From contig JAHDCM010000295.1 of NCBI GenBank assembly GCA_020629895.1, forward strand, positions 1 through 5,155: a DNA stretch of 5,155 nucleotides, in the 5' to 3' direction. The notes under the pieces were generated by a model. The model was not told the origin of the DNA. It was given only the letters and a program-made list of their open reading frames with translations, and did not search any database. Each line of letters opens with the position of its first letter. Position 1 is the stretch's first letter. This DNA is from Bacteroidota bacterium. GTDB taxonomy: Bacteria > Bacteroidota > Bacteroidia > Chitinophagales > UBA2359. Shown piece after piece: positions 1 to 5,155 of this stretch. The translations under genes were made by a program, and so were the position numbers.

Positions 1-24
1 GCCGCCAGCGTCATCGCTGGTGGT
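1..24. other. GC-rich hairpin in the upstream gene tail
   Basis: Bases 2-10 pair with 15-23 in a 9-bp stem containing one G·U pair, around the loop TCAT. A further G·U could close it at 1/24. No T-run follows (next bases TTATATTGAC), so it does not look like an intrinsic terminator. If the segment is coding, the symmetry arises from GCC-GCC-AGC facing GCT-GGT-GGT codons and may be incidental. Confidence 0.4.
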
Positions 25-54
25 TATATTGACAAGTTTCAGCGGCTAGGCTGA
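1..54 (+). CDS. C-terminal tail of an unidentified upstream gene (partial)
   Basis: Frame 1 is open from the left edge to a TGA at 52-54 and reads AASVIAGGYIDKFQRLG. The other two plus frames also close within the first 60 bases (TGA at 30-32, TAG at 47-49), so the frame choice rests on plausibility: this peptide looks like an ordinary protein end, and its codons (GTC, ATC, GAC, AAG, CAG) differ from the AT-rich non-coding stretch that follows. The product cannot be identified from 17 residues. The Ala-rich start is loosely like the end of aconitase/LeuC-type proteins, but that is too weak to use. It could instead be the end of a structured RNA, because the segment folds strongly (see the hairpin entry). 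Confidence 0.4.
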   Translation, partial: AASVIAGGYIDKFQRLG

Positions 55-71
55 TCGCCCTTTGATCTTTA

Positions 72-106
72 TTGTATATAAGTTTTTATTATATTCGTTA
101 CTTTTG
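72..106 (+). promoter_or_regulatory. Possible Bacteroidota-type promoter for the lipid kinase gene
   Basis: TACTTTTG at 99-106 matches the Bacteroidota -7 consensus TAnnTTTG exactly. The best upstream partner is TTG at 72-74, leaving a 24-base spacer, longer than the roughly 19-21 bases usually quoted, so the -33 half is weak. Transcription would begin near 112 and leave a leader of about 140 bases before the ATG at 251. No riboswitch or other recognisable RNA fold is apparent in that leader; it holds only a short palindrome, CAAAATTTTG, at 143-152. An 8-base motif with four fixed T positions can occur by chance in DNA this AT-rich. Confidence 0.35.
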
Positions 107-250
107 CAAAGGTATAAAGCGTTTCATATCATTAATAATTGTCAAAATTTTGTAATGTGCATTAAAAACGGGATATTTACTTGTCTATGTCATCAATTCT
201 GTTTCTGGTGCGCCTTAAAATCCTTATCTTATTGCCTCAATATTATTACT

Positions 251-1177
251 ATGAACCGTACTGGAAAATGGTTGGTGATTGTAAATCCCGCCTCTGGAAA
301 AAAGAATGGGCGAACCCTATGGGAAACTGAACTAAAAGGAAAGCTAGAAGAAGAAAATATTCCTTATAAACAAGTCTTTACAGAGTATGGAGGACATGCA
401 ATGGAGCTTGTAAATAAGGCGATAAAAGAAGGAATACGGAATATCTTAGCAGTAGGAGGTGACGGCACTTATAATGAGGTCGTAAATGGCATACTAAGCC
501 AAAAAGAGGTGAAAAGTACTGATATTACCTTTACAGGAATTGCAACAGGCACAGGCAACGATTGGGTAAAAACCTTAAATGTGTCACATACCGCAGAACA
601 AGCAGTTGGGTTAATAAAAAATGGAGCAGTTTATTTACATGATGTAGGATTAGTAACGTTTTATTCAGGAGAAGAAAAAAAACATCGTTATTTCCTAAAT
701 GTAGGAGGCTCTGGTTTTGACGCTTATGTAGCACAACGCATGGAAAATGTAAAAAAATTTGGAAAATTATCGTATTTTATCGGCTTGGTACAAGGCTTGT
801 TTAGGTATCGAAACGTTCCTATTGTGGTGCGTACCGAAACAAAGCTTATCAAGGAGAAGATATTTATGATCGCCGTAGCTGTTTGTCAGTATTTTGGTAG
901 TGGTATGAAAATCGCCCCTAATGCAATACCCAACGATGGCTTATTTGATATTACATTGATTAAAGACATTAGCAAAATGAATGTGGCGATGGAACTAAAA
1001 AATTTATTTGATGGAAGTTTTGTTAAACATCCCAAAGTCGAAACATTCCGAACAGATTCATTAAGTATTAAGTCAAAGGAGGCTATTTTTTTACAGTTAG
1101 ATGGGGAATTAGTAGGTCATGGGCCAATCCAATTTGATATTGTCCCACAGTCGCTACGAATATTAGTAGAGGGTTAG
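251..1177 (+). CDS. Diacylglycerol kinase-like lipid kinase (YegS/DgkB/BmrU family)
   Basis: A 308-residue soluble kinase expected to use ATP to phosphorylate a membrane lipid alcohol at the inner face of the membrane. Known relatives act on diacylglycerol (DgkB), phosphatidylglycerol (YegS) or sphingoid bases, so the substrate is open; a sphingoid substrate is conceivable because many Bacteroidota make sphingolipids. Motifs seen: NPASG (12-16), the nucleotide-binding GGDGT (69-73) followed by NEVVNG, GTGND (100-104), NVGGSGFDA (150-158), GSGMKIAPNA (216-225) with NDGLFD (228-233), and DGE (284-286), whose Asp matches the catalytic base of DgkB. Family members are about 300 residues long. I start at ATG 251 because NPASG then lies next to the N-terminus; the same frame is open back to a TTG at 62, but that stretch translates into Cys/Phe/Ile-rich sequence typical of non-coding DNA. 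No Shine-Dalgarno precedes the ATG. There is no signal peptide or membrane segment. The Pro normally found before GTxND is replaced (IATGTGND). Confidence 0.94.
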   Translation: MNRTGKWLVIVNPASGKKNGRTLWETELKGKLEEENIPYKQVFTEYGGHAMELVNKAIKEGIRNILAVGGDGTYNEVVNGILSQKEVKSTDITFTGIATGTGNDWVKTLNVSHTAEQAVGLIKNGAVYLHDVGLVTFYSGEEKKHRYFLNVGGSGFDAYVAQRMENVKKFGKLSYFIGLVQGLFRYRNVPIVVRTETKLIKEKIFMIAVAVCQYFGSGMKIAPNAIPNDGLFDITLIKDISKMNVAMELKNLFDGSFVKHPKVETFRTDSLSIKSKEAIFLQLDGELVGHGPIQFDIVPQSLRILVEG

Positions 1178-1281
1178 GAAATCGTTATTTTTCTTCTTCT
1201 TCAAACGAAAAAAAATTTGATATTTTCATCAAAATGCATTAAAATCACTTCCTTTCTATTGCTTTAGCTAAAAAAGATATT
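1178..1281 (+). other. AT-rich intergenic gap between the lipid kinase and SNF2 genes
   Basis: The gap contains four TTC repeats (1191-1202), a weak TCGTT/AACGA pairing (1182-1186 with 1204-1208), a TTTGAT/ATCAAA inverted repeat (1216-1221 with 1228-1233) and the palindrome TTTAGCTAAA (1263-1272). None is GC-rich or followed by a proper T-tract, so no intrinsic terminator is supported. No good TAnnTTTG element is visible. The SNF2 gene may therefore be read through from the lipid kinase promoter or have a promoter I cannot recognise. Confidence 0.6.
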
Positions 1282-4200
1282 TTGGCAAAAAAACATACAG
1301 AAAACTCCATCATCCAAATATATATTGCAGAAAATGCACAAGGTCCCATCAAAGGAAAAGGGCGACGTATATTTAATGCAAAGACCTACAAGCTCTCTAA
1401 TTTTGATATAAATAAGGGGGTTGCTACCTATCAGGTCAGTAATGAACAAGCCTTTCGTAAAGATCATATTGTTACCATTCATTCTTTCTTAGATTCATCT
1501 AGTATTACCAGCCAATGTTCCTGCCCTTATAGTTGGGTCGGTATCTGTAAGCATCAGGTGGCTGCTTTGCTCGATTTAGAAGAACAATTGAGTGATGTAC
1601 CTAATCTTGTTCAAGAACCTAGTTTTGATTCAAGCCATACCGAAATCAAAATGAAGTCGATCAATGAGCAGGTAATAAGGGCAAATCTAGCGTCAGAGTG
1701 TTGGCCACCTGCACGTCAGTTGGCATTTAATGAACGAGCAAAGGTTTTGTCAGAAAGCCATCACACCGTTAAGGCATCCGTTACTTTTAAAGAGTATACG
1801 CATGAAGTAACAATTCGCAAAAATGGAAAGGATGTATTTGAAACCGCTTGTGATTGTGAAGAGACACGTAACAAATTGTGTATCCATAAGGCAATTGTGT
1901 TATTGCAAATGAAATTTACCAAAGGTGCGAATGCTTTTGATTTGATTCAGGATTGGGAGGCACATAAAAATAAATTGCTCGAACAGTATGGCTTTAGTTT
2001 GGCTGATGATTTAGAAGGGAAATTTTATTTTAAGGAGGGAAAGATGGGCCCAGAACTAGTGGTGCTGGACGAAAACCTAATTAAAATCGGAGAATTAGAA
2101 CGACTAGGAGTCAAGTATCAACAGCGAAAAGAACCCATTCGAACATTTAATGTGCCTAGTAATAATAAGCGCAGGCGTAGCCGTTCTTCTACTGGTAAAC
2201 CTAAAAAAGTAGTACGCTATGGTTTAGGATATGCCTTTAATTTTTGGAAGGAGGAAATGTTACCAAGCTTTGAAGTCGTACCAATTGTAGGAAAACTAGA
2301 TGAAGAAGGCAATGAAATGGTATCGCATGTTTCCGCCTTATTAACCCATTACGGAGCCATCAATAGTCAGCATATCCCTCCTATTCAGGATGAAGATCTG
2401 GATGTATTTGATTTGGTGCAGTCCTTATCGTGGCGCAAAGTAGCCGAGTTTGCCCGTGAGCATACAGAGGCGAAGGTGGCTTATACTTGGAATTATGGCG
2501 GAGGGCATTATGTGAATAGAAAACAATTGGAAGATACACCCGCCAAATTGATATACGATTATATCGGTTTGCAACTTAGCCAAATGCTGAGTTTGCTGAA
2601 GGATAAACGAGTGTACCAAGTAATTAAGCCTACCAAAGCCGTTACGATCAATAACATTGCTCCCATTTCGGTGTCTGATGAACGTGCTAAATTACATTTT
2701 ACCCTTATTGAAAGTGGCGATTTTTATCGCTTAATGGCAGCTATCCAGCTTTCAGATGAGCTGATTCCGATTAAAGAGGCGAAGTTGATGGGGGGGCAAA
2801 TGATTATCAATAACCAGCAATTATATCTAACCGCTTATACCGATGATGGGGATGTGTGGAAAACCTTTATAAAAAATCCAACGGTAAAGGTGCGTAAACG
2901 CGAATTATCAAGGTTATTACAGAGCTTTATCTTACCACTTCGACACAAATATTTCTTCGATATAAAAGTAGAGATAAATATCGTAGAGCGTCAAATCTTA
3001 CCCAAAGCAGAAATTTACCTCAAAGAATCTGACAACTATTTAGTCATTCAGCCACTTGTCTCTTATGCTGGCCGTAAAGTCGAGCTAAATGGCCTTAATG
3101 AAATTGTATATGAAGAAGGAGGAGAGATTGTAAAAGTGGCGCGCGATAAAGTATTTGAAGAGGATTTTAATCAATTCTTACTACGACAACATCCTAGTTT
3201 TGAAGAGGAAGTAGAGCGAACAAGTGGACTATATTACTACATGGATTATGAGGATTTGATGAAAGAAATGTGGTTCCTTGCTTTTTATGAGCAGTTGAGA
3301 GCCTTGTATGTGGAAGTGTATGGATTTAAAGACTTAAAGAAATTTAAATACAATATCAATAAGCCACAGCTTCAAATGCGAGTAAGTTCAGGTATTGATT
3401 GGTTTGACATTAAAGCCGAAATTGTATTTGGTAGTCAAGTGGTTTCTTTAAAGGAGGTTCAAAAAGCCTTATTGCGCAATGAGCAGTTTGTAAAGCTTGG
3501 AGATGGTACACTAGGAATGATCCCTGATGACTGGGTCAAACGCTACGGCAGCTTGTTTAAAATGGGAAAGGTGAAAGGGGATTCGCTACAAGTAGCTAAA
3601 CTTCATTTTTCACTAATAGAAGAACTATACGACCAAATTGATGACTATAATATTTTAGAAGAACTACGCGATAAAAAACATAAACTTAGAGAGTTTTCCG
3701 AGATTGAAAGTATCCCTGTTCCTTCAAGTATTCAGGCAACCTTGCGAAACTACCAAGTGTCTGGATTTAACTGGTTTCACTTTTTAGACGAGTTTAATTG
3801 GGGAGGCTGCTTGGCTGATGATATGGGACTTGGAAAAACCTTACAGGTCTTGACCTTCCTACAATACCAAAAAAACAAATTAGGAGATGTCTCCAACCTA
3901 GTAGTCGTACCTACCTCCTTGATATTTGTTTGGCAAGAAGAAACAGCAAAGTTTTGTCCTGACTTAACGGTTTATCTACATCATGGGCCAACACGAATAC
4001 GGCATCAGGTAGATGTTTTTAAGGGGCATGACATTATTTTAACCACCTACGGAATTGTTACTTCCGATGCCGATTTGTTTTCACAATTTGAGTTTAACTA
4101 TGTTGTGCTAGATGAATCGCAAGCCATTAAAAATCCCTCTACCAAACGCTATAAAGCAGTTCGTCTATTAAAATGCCGAAATCGCCTTGCATTGACAGGT

Positions 4201-5133
4201 ACACCCATTGAAAACAATACCTTTGACTTATATGCTCAAATGAACTTTCTCAACCCAGGGCTACTAGGAAGTATTGACTTTTTCAAACAAGAATATGCCA
4301 ATCCAATAGATAAACAAGGAGATGAACTGAAAGTACACGAACTTAAAAAGATTGTCTATCCTTTTATTTTACGTCGTACCAAAGAACTAGTCGCAAAAGA
4401 ACTCCCTGCCAAAACAGAAAGCGTATTATACTGCCACATGAAAGAGGAACAACGCGGGGTGTACGATGCCTTTAAAAATGAATATCGTTATAAAATATTA
4501 GAGCGTATTGATCAAGAGGGAATGTCGAAAGCAGGTATGTTTATTTTAGAGGGACTAATGAAATTGCGGCAAATATGTGACTCGCCTGCTTTACTAAACA
4601 ATGTAGAAGATTATGGTAAGGAGTCGGTAAAACTAGATGAGTTGCATGTTAGCATTACCGAGAAAACCAACCAACACAAAATTCTAATCTTCTCCCAGTT
4701 CTTAGGGATGTTGGGGATGATTCGCGAATTGCTAGAAAAAGAAGGTATTAAATACGAATACTTAGATGGTTCCGTAAGCCCATCTGCACGTCAAGAAGCA
4801 GTGGGGCGGTTTCAAAAGGATGAGGCTTGTCGGGTATTCTTGATTAGTTTGCGGGCAGGAGGCTTTGGCTTAAACCTAACCGCTGCCGATTATGTATTCT
4901 TGGTTGATCCCTGGTGGAACCCCGCTGTCGAACAACAAGCTATTGATCGTTCGCACCGCATTGGACAAAAACGAAAGGTATTTGCCTACAAAATGATTTG
5001 TAAGGACACGATTGAAGAGAAAATTTTGAAATTACAACGTAAAAAACAAGCCCTTGCCGCCGATTTGATAAGCACCGAAAAGAGTTTTATCAAAAAGTTG
5101 ACAAGGGATGATGTCGAGTATTTATTCTCGTAG
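1282..5133 (+). CDS. SNF2-family DNA-dependent ATPase/helicase with two SWIM-type zinc fingers
   Basis: A 1283-residue cytoplasmic ATP-driven translocase on double-stranded DNA or nucleoprotein; its specific role is unknown. Order of parts: SWIM finger 1 (C79, C81, C89, H91); a second finger with identical spacing (C190, C192, C200, H202); a basic linker (NNKRRRSRS, 294-302); a beta-rich middle region (about 310-810) whose end, SSGIDWFDIKAEI (702-714) through KLGDGTLGMIPDDW (738-751), resembles the bacterial SNF2-associated domain; then the motor. Motor motifs: Q-like LRNYQVSGFNW (821-831), Walker A DDMGLGKT (846-853), Ia VVVPTSL (874-880), Walker B DESQ (944-947), III LTGTPIEN (971-978), IV ILIFSQF (1134-1140), V SLRAGGFGLNLT (1189-1200) with DPWWNP (1209-1214), and VI QAIDRSHRIGQ (1219-1229). 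All are intact, so an active ATPase is expected. The start is TTG 1282, the only ordinary start codon between the in-frame TAA at 1240-1242 and the first finger that keeps the conserved N-terminus; ATT 1258 is an alternative. No Shine-Dalgarno is present. Nothing nearby marks it as part of a known defence system such as DISARM. Confidence 0.96.
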   Translation: MAKKHTENSIIQIYIAENAQGPIKGKGRRIFNAKTYKLSNFDINKGVATYQVSNEQAFRKDHIVTIHSFLDSSSITSQCSCPYSWVGICKHQVAALLDLEEQLSDVPNLVQEPSFDSSHTEIKMKSINEQVIRANLASECWPPARQLAFNERAKVLSESHHTVKASVTFKEYTHEVTIRKNGKDVFETACDCEETRNKLCIHKAIVLLQMKFTKGANAFDLIQDWEAHKNKLLEQYGFSLADDLEGKFYFKEGKMGPELVVLDENLIKIGELERLGVKYQQRKEPIRTFNVPSNNKRRRSRSSTGKPKKVVRYGLGYAFNFWKEEMLPSFEVVPIVGKLDEEGNEMVSHVSALLTHYGAINSQHIPPIQDEDLDVFDLVQSLSWRKVAEFAREHTEAKVAYTWNYGGGHYVNRKQLEDTPAKLIYDYIGLQLSQMLSLLKDKRVYQVIKPTKAVTINNIAPISVSDERAKLHFTLIESGDFYRLMAAIQLSDELIPIKEAKLMGGQMIINNQQLYLTAYTDDGDVWKTFIKNPTVKVRKRELSRLLQSFILPLRHKYFFDIKVEINIVERQILPKAEIYLKESDNYLVIQPLVSYAGRKVELNGLNEIVYEEGGEIVKVARDKVFEEDFNQFLLRQHPSFEEEVERTSGLYYYMDYEDLMKEMWFLAFYEQLRALYVEVYGFKDLKKFKYNINKPQLQMRVSSGIDWFDIKAEIVFGSQVVSLKEVQKALLRNEQFVKLGDGTLGMIPDDWVKRYGSLFKMGKVKGDSLQVAKLHFSLIEELYDQIDDYNILEELRDKKHKLREFSEIESIPVPSSIQATLRNYQVSGFNWFHFLDEFNWGGCLADDMGLGKTLQVLTFLQYQKNKLGDVSNLVVVPTSLIFVWQEETAKFCPDLTVYLHHGPTRIRHQVDVFKGHDIILTTYGIVTSDADLFSQFEFNYVVLDESQAIKNPSTKRYKAVRLLKCRNRLALTGTPIENNTFDLYAQMNFLNPGLLGSIDFFKQEYANPIDKQGDELKVHELKKIVYPFILRRTKELVAKELPAKTESVLYCHMKEEQRGVYDAFKNEYRYKILERIDQEGMSKAGMFILEGLMKLRQICDSPALLNNVEDYGKESVKLDELHVSITEKTNQHKILIFSQFLGMLGMIRELLEKEGIKYEYLDGSVSPSARQEAVGRFQKDEACRVFLISLRAGGFGLNLTAADYVFLVDPWWNPAVEQQAIDRSHRIGQKRKVFAYKMICKDTIEEKILKLQRKKQALAADLISTEKSFIKKLTRDDVEYLFS
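2031..2046 (+). promoter_or_regulatory. Possible internal ribosome binding site and ATG start in the SNF2 gene
   Basis: TAAGGAGG at 2031-2038 is a full eight-base complement to the usual 16S anti-Shine-Dalgarno sequence. It sits five bases before an in-frame ATG at 2044-2046 (Met255). Initiation there would give a 1029-residue product lacking both zinc fingers but keeping the linker, middle region and motor. Against it, the bases also encode plain FKEGKM, and Bacteroidota ribosomes largely ignore Shine-Dalgarno sequences, so such matches can persist inside genes without function. Confidence 0.25.
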
Positions 5134-5154
5134 AGACGCAAGATTTTGCGTCTC
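5133..5154. repeat. Perfect inverted repeat starting at the SNF2 stop codon
   Basis: GAGACGCAA (5133-5141) and TTGCGTCTC (5146-5154) are exact reverse complements around the loop GATT, and the first base of the left arm is the last base of the TAG stop. The transcript would form a stable 9-bp hairpin directly behind the stop, able to act as a terminator or 3'-end protector. Whether a T-tract follows is unknown because the window ends at 5155. From memory, palindromes with a GTAGAGACGC-like edge occur as dispersed intergenic repeats in some bacterial genomes, so this may be one copy of a repeat family rather than a gene-specific terminator. Confidence 0.85.
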
Positions 5155-5155
5155 G

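Noticed and set aside
62..250. N-terminal extension of the lipid kinase from TTG 62
   Set aside because: The 63 extra residues are Cys/Phe/Ile-rich with no domain likeness. The ATG at 251 places NPASG where the family has it, and the total length then fits.
531..734. Minus-strand open frame of 67 codons
   Set aside because: It lies opposite conserved lipid kinase sequence, and its Leu/His-rich product looks like a shadow translation.
1182..1208. Terminator after the lipid kinase gene
   Set aside because: The stem is five AT-rich pairs with a long loop, and the T-run is inside the loop rather than after the stem.
1278..1284. TATTTTG as a -7 promoter element for the SNF2 gene
   Set aside because: It is one base short of TAnnTTTG and overlaps the proposed start codon, so transcription would begin inside the gene.
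1264..1482. Minus-strand open frame of 72 codons
   Set aside because: It overlaps the N-terminal part of the SNF2 gene and its product (Cys/Phe/Ile-rich) resembles no protein I know.
2248..2259. A second Shine-Dalgarno-like AAGGAGG followed by an in-frame ATG (Met326) in the SNF2 gene
   Set aside because: Only two bases separate the motif from the ATG, too few for normal initiation, and the position is inside a likely folded region.
2425..2619. Minus-strand open frame of 64 codons
   Set aside because: It is opposite the SNF2 middle region with no start signal or domain likeness.
251..5133. The lipid kinase and SNF2 genes as a new defence or signalling pair
   Set aside because: Both are widespread stand-alone gene types, a 104-base gap separates them, and nothing else in the window links them. 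Repeated co-occurrence in other genomes would be needed to revive the idea.

Overview
The window carries two complete plus-strand genes and the probable tail of a third. The DNA is AT-rich. Neither complete gene has a Shine-Dalgarno sequence at its start. A TAnnTTTG-type element lies upstream of the first gene, and the SNF2 protein has an architecture I associate with Bacteroidota. Together these suggest a Bacteroidota bacterium, possibly of the Saprospiria type. That placement is inferred from sequence style, not from a marker gene.

Layout: bases 1-54 read as the last 17 codons of an upstream gene, ending in TGA; they are richer in G+C than the flank and contain a strong hairpin. Bases 55-250 are an AT-rich leader with one promoter-like element. 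Bases 251-1177 encode a 308-residue lipid kinase of the YegS/DgkB/BmrU diacylglycerol-kinase-like family, with its nucleotide-binding and catalytic motifs intact. A 104-base AT-rich gap with no convincing terminator follows. Bases 1282-5133 encode a 1283-residue SNF2-family ATPase with SWIM zinc fingers, a bacterial SNF2-associated middle region and a complete two-lobed helicase motor. Its stop codon touches a perfect 9-bp inverted repeat (5133-5154) at the window edge.

The two genes have no obvious shared task: one acts on membrane lipids, the other on nucleic acid. They could be co-transcribed, but the gap argues neither way. I see no mobile element, CRISPR array, tRNA or rRNA, and no evidence of a multi-gene defence system. 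The points most worth a second look are two CxC-x7-CxH zinc fingers in the SNF2 protein, a textbook Shine-Dalgarno/ATG inside that gene just after the fingers, an uncertain TTG start preceded in frame by ATG-CAT-TAA, and the inverted repeat at the stop codon.
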